Below, piece by piece: positions 34,119 through 42,406 of a stretch of DNA of 64,000 bases. This DNA is from an uncultured Flavobacteriaceae bacterium. Lineage in GTDB: Bacteria; Bacteroidota; Bacteroidia; Flavobacteriales; Flavobacteriaceae. How positions within the stretch are numbered: the stretch's first letter is position 1; the number at the start of each line of letters is the position of its first letter. A program made the translations under genes and the position numbers. The notes beneath the pieces were generated by a model that made no database searches, had not been told where the DNA came from, and saw only the letters and a program-made list of their open reading frames with translations. Location: NCBI GenBank assembly GCA_947487895.1, contig CANKYF010000005.1:1-64000 (forward strand). The letters run 5' to 3'.

Positions 34119-35762
34119 TTATAGTATTTCAATAACAGCGTTTATACGCTTTATAGTTTCATCCTTACCAATCAAGAAGATAATATCAAAGACGTCTGGT
34201 CCTTGTAGTGCTCCAACTAGAGCTAAACGCAATGGCATCATTACTTTTCCAAATCCAATGTTGTTACTTGTTATCCAACCCTTAATGTTGTTTTGTAAGT
34301 TGTCTACAGTAAAATTTTCTGTAGCACTAACAAGGTCTACAACTGTATTAAGAATGTCTTTAGTCCCTTCTTTAAATGCCTTTTTTGATGCTTTTTCATC
34401 ATAACTTTCTGGAGCAACAAAAAAGAAGCTACTTAAGTTCCAAAGGTCACTTACAAAAGACGCGCGTTCTTTTACTAAGGCAACAACCATTTCAATGTAG
34501 CTAACATCAATATAGGTGTCATTACGAGGAACTTGAGACGAAGTAATCTCTTCATTTGTTTGAGATTGCTTTGTTTCACTCGCAATGACGGATACTTTTT
34601 TGTCTACAATAGGTTTAAATTGTTTTGCTAAATTGTGATTATCTTGCTCTTGCATATAATGGTGATTAAACCATTTTGTTTTATCTGGATCAAATCTAGC
34701 ACCAGCTTTATTTACTTTCTCTAAACTAAAAGCCTCAACAAGCTCTTCTAAACTAAATATTTCTTGTTCTGTTCCTGGATTCCAACCTAAGAATGCTAAA
34801 AAGTTAACTACAGATTCTGGAAAATACCCATCTTCTTTATAACCTCTAGATACTTCGTTTGTTTTAGGGTCTTTCCACTCTAACGGAAATACAGGGAACC
34901 CTAATTTATCACCATCACGCTTGCTTAATTTTCCTTTACCAGTTGGTTTTAAAATTAAAGGTAAGTGTGCAAATTCTGGAGACTCCCAACCTAAAGCTTT
35001 GTATAATTGATAATGCAATGCTAAAGAAGGTAACCACTCTTCACCACGAATAACATGCGTAATTTCCATTAAATGATCATCAACTATATTGGCTAGGTGA
35101 TAAGTAGGCATACCATCACTTTTAAACAATACTTTATCATCTAGAATGTTGGTGTCAATCTTTATATCGCCACGAATAATGTCTTTTAAATGCAAAGTTT
35201 CATCTTGTGGTGTTTTAAATCTAATCACATAATCTTCGCCAGCTTCCATTTTGGCTTGTACTTCTTCCGCAGAAAGTGATAACGAATTACTCAGCTTTAA
35301 TCTGTTGTGCCAGTTATAAATAAATGTTTTGCCTTTAGCTTCATGATCTTTTCTATGGAAATCTAAAGTTTCTGCTGTATCAAAAGCATAATAAGCATTG
35401 CCACTTTCTATAAGTTGCTCTGCATATTGTTTATATAATTCTTTTCGTTCGCTTTGTCTGTAAGGACCGTGATTATGGTGGCTGAGGTTACTCGAAGCCA
35501 CTTTGTTGTTTGTCACTTCGAGATCCTCAGTGATCAAATGTGGCCCTTCATCAAAAGGAATTCCGCACCAGTTTAAAGCGTCAATTATATAGTGTTCTGC
35601 ACCTTCAACATAACGGTTTTGATCTGTATCTTCTATACGCAATACAAAATCGCCTCCATGTTTTTTAGCAAATAAATAATTGAATAGGGCGGTTCTAACG
35701 CCTCCAATGTGTAAAGGCCCTGTAGGACTTGGTGCAAAACGCACACGAACGTTTTTGGTCAT
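34119..35762 (-). CDS. gltX: Glutamyl-tRNA synthetase with two repeat insertions
   Basis: GluRS charges tRNA-Glu. The HIGH-type site is HIGG (residues 18-21) and the KMSKS-type site is KLSKRDGD (about 278). The protein is 547 residues, about 45 longer than usual for the family. The excess comes from two in-frame insertions that coincide with palindromic repeat DNA: residues about 76-95 (EVTNNKVASSNLSHHNHG region) and about 392-415 (VIASETKQSQTNEEITSSQV region). Both lie in surface-loop positions (just before the GPYRQSER segment and in the helical anticodon domain), so the enzyme is expected to remain functional. It is followed by PhyH. Confidence 0.95.
   Translation of the reverse strand: MTKNVRVRFAPSPTGPLHIGGVRTALFNYLFAKKHGGDFVLRIEDTDQNRYVEGAEHYIIDALNWCGIPFDEGPHLITEDLEVTNNKVASSNLSHHNHGPYRQSERKELYKQYAEQLIESGNAYYAFDTAETLDFHRKDHEAKGKTFIYNWHNRLKLSNSLSLSAEEVQAKMEAGEDYVIRFKTPQDETLHLKDIIRGDIKIDTNILDDKVLFKSDGMPTYHLANIVDDHLMEITHVIRGEEWLPSLALHYQLYKALGWESPEFAHLPLILKPTGKGKLSKRDGDKLGFPVFPLEWKDPKTNEVSRGYKEDGYFPESVVNFLAFLGWNPGTEQEIFSLEELVEAFSLEKVNKAGARFDPDKTKWFNHHYMQEQDNHNLAKQFKPIVDKKVSVIASETKQSQTNEEITSSQVPRNDTYIDVSYIEMVVALVKERASFVSDLWNLSSFFFVAPESYDEKASKKAFKEGTKDILNTVVDLVSATENFTVDNLQNNIKGWITSNNIGFGKVMMPLRLALVGALQGPDVFDIIFLIGKDETIKRINAVIEIL
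34518..34589. repeat. In-frame palindromic repeat inside gltX (element 1)
   Basis: A 72-bp imperfect palindrome, GTCATTACGAG (34518-34528) against CTCGCAATGAC (34579-34589), with an inner stem of GAGACGAAGTAATCTC against GAGATTGCTTTGTTTC. The type resembles dispersed GTCATTGCGAG-type palindromes of many bacteria. Its length is a multiple of three, so the gltX frame is kept (residues about 392-415). Confidence 0.8.
35478..35535. repeat. In-frame palindromic repeat inside gltX (element 2)
   Basis: Two adjacent hairpins in opposite orientation: GTGGCT...AGCCAC (35478-35501) and GTCACT...AGTGAT (35512-35534), which also pair with each other (CTGAGG/CCTCAG, CTCGAAG/CTTCGAG). Same family as the sequence at 62311-62333. 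It encodes residues about 76-95 of GltX. Confidence 0.75.
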
Positions 35763-35845
35763 TTTTTAATCTTAAATTTGTGAGCAAAGATACAATTAAC
35801 ACATAATTATAAATAGCGTAGTAAATAAAATTGTAGTTTAGTATT

Positions 35846-38800
35846 ATGCAACACTTTAAAGCTATAGAAAGCAAATTAGAAGCCTTTGTAAAACGTTTTT
35901 ATATAAACGAATTATTAAAAGGTATCATCTTATTTTTTGCAATTGGATTCTTATACTTTTTACTCACTCTTTTTATTGAGCATGTTTTGTGGCTAAGCAT
36001 TGGCGCAAGAACTACATTATTCTGGTTGTTTATTGTTGTAGAGCTTAGTCTACTTGGTAAATTTATCGTGTTGCCATTGGCTAAACTGTTTAAGCTTCAA
36101 AAAGGCATAAATTATTTAGATGCTTCTAAAATTATTGGGAATCACTTCCCTGAGGTAAAAGACAAATTACTTAATATATTACAGTTAAAGAATAGTTATG
36201 AACAGTCTGAATTATTACTGGCTAGTATTGAACAAAAATCTATTGAATTAAAACCAATTCCGTTTAGGCTTGCGGTAAATTTTAAAGAAAACATCAAGTA
36301 TTTAAAATATGCAGCAGTTCCTCTTTTGATATTGCTAATTACTTTTCTAACAGATAATTTAAATTGGTTTAGTAAAAGTTACGATAGAGTAGTAAACTAC
36401 AATTCTTTTTATGAGAAGCCTGCACCTTTTCAGTTCTATGTAGTTAATGAAACTTTGCAAACAGTAGAGAACCAAGATTATAAATTATTGGTGAAAACCA
36501 CTGGAGATATAGTACCTGAAAATGTAGAAATAATTTATAATAATGAAACTTACTTACTAAGTCAAACTGATGTTGGAAGTTTTGAGTACAATTTTATACA
36601 ACCTAAGTCACCAATAGAATTTCAACTTTTAGCAAATGATGTGGCTTCTAAAAACTACAAGTTAGATATTATAAACGCACCTTCTTTAGTGAGTTTAGAA
36701 ATGTATTTAAATTACCCAAATCACACTAAGAAGAAAGATGAAGTTTTAAAAGGTACAGGTAATGCTTTGGTGCCCGAAGGAACCACTGTAACATGGAACC
36801 TTAAAACAAATTATACTGATTTTGTGAATTTATTGAGTAAAGATACGGTGCAATTCAATGCTTTAGATAATGGTAAATTTAAAACTAGTAAAAGAATTTT
36901 TAATGCTTTTGATTATAATATAAATACCAATAATAAAGAATTACCAAACTATGAAAATCTTGCTTTTAAGATTGATGTTGTAAAAGATCAATATCCGGTT
37001 CTTGATGTTGAAATGAAAGTAGATAGTCTTGATTTACAAAGTTTGTACTTTTTTGGCAAGGCTACAGACGATTATGGCTTTAGCAAACTCCAATTGGTTT
37101 ATTATCCAACGGATAATGAAACAAATAAGAAGATTGAGAAAATTGCTTTCAATAATTCTAATGTCACAGAATTTATTAGCGCATTTCCAAATAATTTAGA
37201 TATAAAAGAAGGTGTTTCGTATAATTTATATTTTCAAGTATCTGATAATGATGTGGTTAATAAGTTTAAAACAGTAAAAAGTAATCTTTTTAGCTATAGA
37301 AAACGTACAAAAACAGAAGAAGAAGATAAACAGTTACAAGATCAGAATAAAACCATCAATCAACTTAATAAATCTCTGGAGAAATTTAAGACTCAAGAGA
37401 AATCATTAGAGGAGATTACAAAAACCCAAAAAGAAAAAGCAAACTTAAGTTTTAATGAAAAAAAGAAATTAGAATCATTTTTAAAGAGGCAAAAGCAGCA
37501 AGATGAAATGATGAAAAATTTCAATAAAAAACTAAAAGATAATCTAGATGAATTTCAAAAGGAAGAACCAGAAGACACTTTTAAACAAGATCTGCAAAAG
37601 CGATTAAATGAAAATGAAGAGCAGTTAAAAAAGGACGAAAAGATTTTAAAAGAGCTAGAGAAATTACAAGATAAAATTAATAAAGAAGAGCTGGTTAAAA
37701 AACTTGAAGAACTAGCAAAACAAAACAAGAATAAGAAACGAAGTTTACAACAGCTTTTAGAGTTGACCAAAAGGTTTTATGTTGAAAAGAAATTGGATAA
37801 ACTGAAAGATGATTTATCTAAACTAGCAGAAGAGCAGGAGAAATTATCTGAAGATTCTAAAAATAATAATACAGAAAATCAAGAAGAGCTAAACAAGAAA
37901 TTTGACGATTTCAAAAAGGGTCTTGAAGAATTAAAAAAAGAGAATGAGGAATTAAAAAAACCATTTGAAATACCTCAGGACAAACTTGAAGAAAATGAAA
38001 TTCAAAATGAGCAAAAGAATGCTTCAGATGAATTAAAGAATTCTGAGGAAAATGAAAATGGTGAGCAAGAACAAAATCAGAATCAAAAACAAAACGAACA
38101 TAAAAAGAAGGCTCAAAAGAGTCAGAAGAATGCTGCTAAAAAAATGAAGAAAATGAGTCAGCAAATGCAATCTAGTATGCAGGCTAATTCTGGAGAACAA
38201 ATGCAGGAAGATATGGAGATGCTGCGCCAAGTTCTAGATAATCTTGTATTGTTTTCTTTTGATGAAGAAGCACTCATGAATAGTTTTAAAGCCATAGATG
38301 TTAATCATAGTAAGTTTGCTTCTAACTTAAGAAAGCAACATAATTTAAAAGAACATTTTGAACATATTGATGACAGTCTATTTGCACTATCACTTCGTCA
38401 ACCTAAAGTTTCAGAAAAGGTAAATAAAGAAATTACAGAAGTCTATTTTAATATTGATAAAGCAATTGAATTGATAGCAGAAAATCAATTGTACCAAGGT
38501 GTCTCTAATCAACAATATGCAGTCACCGCTGCAAACAATTTAGCAGACTTTCTCAGCAATGTTTTAGACAACATGCAACAGAGTATGAGCATGTCTGCAG
38601 GACAAGGAAAAGGAGATCAACAATTGCCAGATATCATTATGAGTCAAGAGCAATTGAACCAAATGATGAAGGATGTTATGAAAAAGCAGGAAGGACAAAA
38701 ACAAAAGGGAAAGGGAGAGAAAGAGTCAGAAGAAGAAGGAGAAGGTAAAGAAGGAAAAAAAGGTGATAAGAAAGGGAAAAAACAAGGAGATAAGAAAGGA

Positions 38801-39289
38801 GAGCAAGAAGGAGAGAATGGCAATGAAGGAGAAGGAGAAGGAGAAGGAGAAGGAGAAAGTGATCAGTTTAATGAGAATATGAATGGTGAGTTGTTTGAAA
38901 TTTATCAGAAGCAACAGCAATTAAGAGAATCATTAAAAGAAGAAATGGATAAGTTAGGTTTAGGGTCCAAAGGAAATAACTTAATTAGGAAAATGGAAGA
39001 TGTAGAATTGGAATTATTAAACCAAGGATTCACTAATAGAACACTTTCTAAAATGCTAAACTTAAAACATGAATTATTAAAGTTAAAGAATGCTGTTTTA
39101 GAACAAGGTCAAGATGATAAAAGAGAATCTAAAACCAACAAAACCAACTTCAATAATAATTCTAATAATCAAATTCCTAAAGCCAAAGAATATTTTAATA
39201 CTATTGAAATTTTAGATAAACAAGCAGTACCTTTGCGCAATATTTACAGGAAAAAGGTACAAGAGTATTTCAATAGAAATAATGATTAG
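35846..39289 (+). CDS. DUF4175 family large membrane protein
   Basis: A 1147-residue protein anchored by three N-terminal membrane segments (about 25-45, 55-77, 152-168), then a periplasmic region, then long coiled coils rich in Lys, Glu and Gln (about 500-780) and a low-complexity Glu/Gly/Lys/Gln tract (about 950-1010) containing EGEGEGEGEGE, coded by a GAAGGA repeat. DUF4175 proteins are conserved in Bacteroidota, but the function is unknown. It overlaps ybeY by 8 bp. Confidence 0.92.
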   Translation: MQHFKAIESKLEAFVKRFYINELLKGIILFFAIGFLYFLLTLFIEHVLWLSIGARTTLFWLFIVVELSLLGKFIVLPLAKLFKLQKGINYLDASKIIGNHFPEVKDKLLNILQLKNSYEQSELLLASIEQKSIELKPIPFRLAVNFKENIKYLKYAAVPLLILLITFLTDNLNWFSKSYDRVVNYNSFYEKPAPFQFYVVNETLQTVENQDYKLLVKTTGDIVPENVEIIYNNETYLLSQTDVGSFEYNFIQPKSPIEFQLLANDVASKNYKLDIINAPSLVSLEMYLNYPNHTKKKDEVLKGTGNALVPEGTTVTWNLKTNYTDFVNLLSKDTVQFNALDNGKFKTSKRIFNAFDYNINTNNKELPNYENLAFKIDVVKDQYPVLDVEMKVDSLDLQSLYFFGKATDDYGFSKLQLVYYPTDNETNKKIEKIAFNNSNVTEFISAFPNNLDIKEGVSYNLYFQVSDNDVVNKFKTVKSNLFSYRKRTKTEEEDKQLQDQNKTINQLNKSLEKFKTQEKSLEEITKTQKEKANLSFNEKKKLESFLKRQKQQDEMMKNFNKKLKDNLDEFQKEEPEDTFKQDLQKRLNENEEQLKKDEKILKELEKLQDKINKEELVKKLEELAKQNKNKKRSLQQLLELTKRFYVEKKLDKLKDDLSKLAEEQEKLSEDSKNNNTENQEELNKKFDDFKKGLEELKKENEELKKPFEIPQDKLEENEIQNEQKNASDELKNSEENENGEQEQNQNQKQNEHKKKAQKSQKNAAKKMKKMSQQMQSSMQANSGEQMQEDMEMLRQVLDNLVLFSFDEEALMNSFKAIDVNHSKFASNLRKQHNLKEHFEHIDDSLFALSLRQPKVSEKVNKEITEVYFNIDKAIELIAENQLYQGVSNQQYAVTAANNLADFLSNVLDNMQQSMSMSAGQGKGDQQLPDIIMSQEQLNQMMKDVMKKQEGQKQKGKGEKESEEEGEGKEGKKGDKKGKKQGDKKGEQEGENGNEGEGEGEGEGESDQFNENMNGELFEIYQKQQQLRESLKEEMDKLGLGSKGNNLIRKMEDVELELLNQGFTNRTLSKMLNLKHELLKLKNAVLEQGQDDKRESKTNKTNFNNNSNNQIPKAKEYFNTIEILDKQAVPLRNIYRKKVQEYFNRNND
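38825..38858 (+). repeat. In-frame GAAGGA hexanucleotide repeat
   Basis: Five tandem GAAGGA units inside the DUF4175 gene encode alternating Glu-Gly. Unit gain or loss would change length without shifting the frame. Confidence 0.7.
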
Positions 39290-39698
39290 TTATAACTACG
39301 AAACAGAATTTTCAATACAAAACGAATCAACAATAACAAGTTGGATTAAAGAGTTAATTAGATCAGAAGGGTATAAGTTAGAGGAGATCAATTACGTGTT
39401 TTGTGACGATGAATATTTACACAATCTAAACGTAGAATTCTTGAATCATGATACTTTAACAGACATTATTAGTTTTGATTACACTGTTGGAAAACTCATA
39501 CAAGGGGATGTCTTTATCTCTATAGAAAGAGTTAAGGAAAACGCATTAGATTTTAAAGTACCTTTTGAAGAAGAATTACATAGAGTTATGGCTCATGGCG
39601 TACTACACTATTGTGGTTATAAAGACAAAACTGAAGATGATGAAAAGCAAATGCGGGCTAAGGAAAACCACTATTTAGAGCTGTTGAATTCAATATAA
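39282..39698 (+). CDS. ybeY: Endoribonuclease YbeY
   Basis: YbeY is a metal-dependent RNase in 16S rRNA maturation and ribosome quality control. The 138-residue protein shows the LNVEFLNHDTLTDIISFDY block and HRVMAHGVLHYCGYKDKTEDDEKQM. The metal motif is H-x3-H, but the third ligand position (normally His in GYDH) is Asp here (GYKD). The same kind of change occurs in other Bacteroidota YbeY as I recall. It overlaps the DUF4175 gene by 8 bp and is followed by mnmG. Confidence 0.92.
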   Translation: MISYNYETEFSIQNESTITSWIKELIRSEGYKLEEINYVFCDDEYLHNLNVEFLNHDTLTDIISFDYTVGKLIQGDVFISIERVKENALDFKVPFEEELHRVMAHGVLHYCGYKDKTEDDEKQMRAKENHYLELLNSI

Positions 39699-39732
39699 AA
39701 TTTCACTGTATATTTGCAATATAAAACAACGG

Positions 39733-39748
39733 TGTTCCACGTGGAACA
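39733..39748. promoter_or_regulatory. parS-like site 1 upstream of mnmG
   Basis: TGTTCCACGTGGAACA is a perfect 16-bp palindrome that matches the ParB-binding consensus TGTTnCACGTGnAACA. It forms the centre of a 34-bp perfect palindrome (39724-39757). Confidence 0.75.
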
Positions 39749-39779
39749 CCGTTGTTTAAATTTAAGGTTTAAAGTTAAA

Positions 39780-39795
39780 TGTTCCACGTGGAACA
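39780..39795. promoter_or_regulatory. parS-like site 2 upstream of mnmG
   Basis: A second exact copy of TGTTCCACGTGGAACA, 47 bp after the first (centre to centre), just before the mnmG start codon at 39813. Confidence 0.75.
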
Positions 39796-39812
39796 AATAT
39801 ATATTTAGAGTT

Positions 39813-41684
39813 ATGTTTAATGAAGTTTATGATGTAATAGTTGTTGGTGCTGGACACGCAGGAAGTGAAGCTGCAGCTGCAGCTGCCAACATGGGAAGTA
39901 AAACATTGTTGGTAACTATGAACTTACAAAACATTGCTCAGATGTCTTGCAATCCTGCTATGGGAGGTATTGCAAAAGGACAGATTGTTAGAGAGATTGA
40001 TGCCCTTGGAGGTTATAGTGGAATTGTATCAGACACCTCTGCCATTCAATTTAAAATGCTTAATAAATCAAAAGGACCCGCAATGTGGAGCCCTAGAGTG
40101 CAGAGTGACAGAATGCGTTTTGCAGAAGATTGGAGATTGTTGCTAGAGCAAACACCTAATCTGGATTTTTATCAGGAAATGGTGTCTGGTTTATTAATTG
40201 AAGGAGGTGAAGTTGTTGGAGTTAAAACATCATTAGGAGTAGAGATAAAATCTAAAACGGTGGTGCTTACTAATGGTACTTTTTTAAATGGATTAATCCA
40301 TATTGGAGATAAGAATTTTGGAGGTGGAAGAGCAGGTGAAAAAGCAGCAACTGGAATTACAGAACAGTTAGTTGATTTAGGATTTGACTCTGGTAGAATG
40401 AAAACAGGAACGCCTCCTAGAGTAGATGGAAGATCTTTAGATTTTTCTAAAATGGTTGAGCAACCTGGAGATGAAAATCCAGAGAAATTCTCTTATTTAG
40501 ATATTACAAAATCATTGGATAATCAGCGTGCATGTCATATGACTTATACGAGCCCTTTGGTACATGATTTATTAAAAGAAGGCTTTGATAGGTCGCCAAT
40601 GTTCAATGGAAGAATTAAGAGTTTAGGTCCAAGATATTGCCCTTCTATAGAGGACAAAATAAATCGTTTTGCAGATAAAGATCGACATCAATTGTTTGTT
40701 GAACCAGAAGGTTGGAACACATGTGAAGTATATGTAAACGGATTTTCAACATCACTTCCAGAGGATGTTCAATTTAAAGCATTGCGTTCTGTAGTAGGTT
40801 TTGAGAATGTAAAATTCTTTAGACCAGGTTATGCTATAGAATATGATTATTTTCCGCCTACACAATTAAAGCAAACATTAGAAACTAAGATTGTAAATGG
40901 GTTGTATTTTGCTGGTCAGATTAATGGAACAACAGGGTATGAAGAGGCAGCATCTCAAGGATTAATGGCAGGTATAAATGCAAGCTTAAAAGTTCAAGAA
41001 AAAGATGCTTTTACTTTAAAAAGAGATGAGGCCTATATAGGTGTTTTAATAGACGATTTAATTACAAAAGGCACAGAAGAGCCCTATAGAATGTTTACAT
41101 CTCGTGCAGAGTATAGAACATTGCTTAGACAAGATAATGCAGATTTAAGGTTAACACCTAAAGGATATGATTTAGGTTTAGCATCTGAAAAGCGATTAAA
41201 ACGCATGGAAGAAAAGCATGAATCTGCTAAAGAATTTGTGTCTTTCTTTGAATCCACAAGTGTAAAGCCTGAAGAGATAAACCCTATTTTAGAAAGTAAA
41301 AATTCGTCACCAGTTAAACAATCTGGAAAACTATTTAAAGTCTTTGCTAGACCAAATATTGAAATGAATGATATTAGAAAAGTAAAAAGTGTTGAAGGCT
41401 ATATTCAAGAAAATAATTTAGATAGGGAAGTCATAGAGCAAACAGAAATACAAGTTAAATATTCTGGATATATAGCTAAGGAAAAGAATAATGCTGATAA
41501 GCTAAATAGATTAGAATACGTTAAGATTCCGCCTAATTTTGATTATTCTCAAATTAAATCTATGAGTTTTGAAGCTAGAGAAAAACTAAAAAAGATTCAA
41601 CCTACAACGGTTTCTCAAGCATCAAGAATTAGCGGGGTGTCTCCAAATGATATTTCCGTTTTGTTGGTTTATATGGGTAGATAA
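39813..41684 (+). CDS. mnmG: tRNA uridine 5-carboxymethylaminomethyl synthase, FAD subunit
   Basis: MnmG (GidA) with MnmE modifies U34 of certain tRNAs. The FAD-binding site GAGHAGSEAA is at about 13-22, followed by MSCNPAMGGIAKGQIVREID, GTFLNGLIHIG, and the C-terminal helical domain ending QASRISGVSPNDISVLLVYMG. The length of 623 is normal. I took the ATG at 39813; an in-frame ATG at 39714 lies before the two parS-like palindromes and would add a sequence not found in the family. mnmG often lies near the origin. Confidence 0.96.
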   Translation: MFNEVYDVIVVGAGHAGSEAAAAAANMGSKTLLVTMNLQNIAQMSCNPAMGGIAKGQIVREIDALGGYSGIVSDTSAIQFKMLNKSKGPAMWSPRVQSDRMRFAEDWRLLLEQTPNLDFYQEMVSGLLIEGGEVVGVKTSLGVEIKSKTVVLTNGTFLNGLIHIGDKNFGGGRAGEKAATGITEQLVDLGFDSGRMKTGTPPRVDGRSLDFSKMVEQPGDENPEKFSYLDITKSLDNQRACHMTYTSPLVHDLLKEGFDRSPMFNGRIKSLGPRYCPSIEDKINRFADKDRHQLFVEPEGWNTCEVYVNGFSTSLPEDVQFKALRSVVGFENVKFFRPGYAIEYDYFPPTQLKQTLETKIVNGLYFAGQINGTTGYEEAASQGLMAGINASLKVQEKDAFTLKRDEAYIGVLIDDLITKGTEEPYRMFTSRAEYRTLLRQDNADLRLTPKGYDLGLASEKRLKRMEEKHESAKEFVSFFESTSVKPEEINPILESKNSSPVKQSGKLFKVFARPNIEMNDIRKVKSVEGYIQENNLDREVIEQTEIQVKYSGYIAKEKNNADKLNRLEYVKIPPNFDYSQIKSMSFEAREKLKKIQPTTVSQASRISGVSPNDISVLLVYMGR

Positions 41685-41703
41685 TTTGTTTGAAAAACAA
41701 CTT

Positions 41704-41719
41704 TGTTCCACGTGGAACA
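41704..41719. promoter_or_regulatory. parS-like site 3 downstream of mnmG
   Basis: A third exact TGTTCCACGTGGAACA, 20 bp after the mnmG stop codon. Confidence 0.75.
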
Positions 41720-41750
41720 TTTGAAATGTTTTCTATTTTGTGATTTTTGC

Positions 41751-41783
41751 GTGGCCACTGATCGGAGTCGAAATGGAAGCCAG
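41751..41783. repeat. Decayed copy of a palindromic repeat
   Basis: GTGGCCACTGATCGGAGTCGAAATGG has the same general order (complementary GTGGC...GCCAC-like ends, CTGA-x-CGGA-x-TCGAA middle) as the elements at 35478 and 62311 but is diverged. Confidence 0.4.
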
Positions 41784-41848
41784 AGTCTTTTTTAAAATAT
41801 TCTTAAGTTAAAAATTTGAACAAAAATCTAATAAAGTTTTAAAATAAG

Positions 41849-42373
41849 TTGAGCGAATTAGTCAGTTATCAAGTCGCATTTGATGTTCATTATTATGACA
41901 GTTTTGCAATTGTTGGATTTGTATTATTCGAGAATGAACTAAGTTCTGATCCATATAAAATAGGACAAATTAGATACGACTCTGTAGAACCATATATCTC
42001 TGGACAGTTTTACAAACGAGAACTTCCCTGTTTATTAAAAGCTATAGAAGAAATAAAAGAACAAATTAATTTGATATATATCGATGCCAATGTATGGCTT
42101 GGATATGATAGAAAAGGATTAGGTAAATATTTATTTGATTCTATCAACCATAGAATCCCTATTATTGGAGTGTCAAAATCTTGTTTCAATAAAGAAACTG
42201 AATTAATTCGACCAGTACTTAGGCAAAGTTCTAAAAATCCTCTTTACGTATCATCTATTGGAATTGAACTAGATGATGCTTGTCAAAAGGTTAAAATAAT
42301 GAATGGAGAATTTAGATTACCAAAAATGATTAAGTTGGCAGATAGTGTTTGCAGAAATACTGTAGTTAGCTAA
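41849..42373 (+). CDS. nfi: Endonuclease V family DNA repair protein
   Basis: Endonuclease V nicks DNA or RNA near inosine. The 174-residue protein aligns with its core: FDVHYYDSFAIVGFVLF (Asp12), PYISGQFYKRELPCLL (Glu58), LIYIDANVWLG (Asp79), IPIIGVSKSCF and LYVSSIGIELDDACQKV. The three acidic metal ligands are present. It is about 50 residues shorter than the usual 220-240, lacking the N-terminal extension. TTG at 41849 is the start; no ATG precedes the conserved core. Confidence in the family is good, in activity moderate. Confidence 0.82.
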   Translation: MSELVSYQVAFDVHYYDSFAIVGFVLFENELSSDPYKIGQIRYDSVEPYISGQFYKRELPCLLKAIEEIKEQINLIYIDANVWLGYDRKGLGKYLFDSINHRIPIIGVSKSCFNKETELIRPVLRQSSKNPLYVSSIGIELDDACQKVKIMNGEFRLPKMIKLADSVCRNTVVS

Positions 42374-42406
42374 AAGAATTCAAAAAAATAAAACATTCAT
42401 AAACTA

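Noticed and set aside
39714-39812. Upstream in-frame start for mnmG
   Set aside because: The added residues are translated parS palindromes and are not part of the MnmG family; the conserved start MFNEVYDVIVVGAGHAG begins at 39813.
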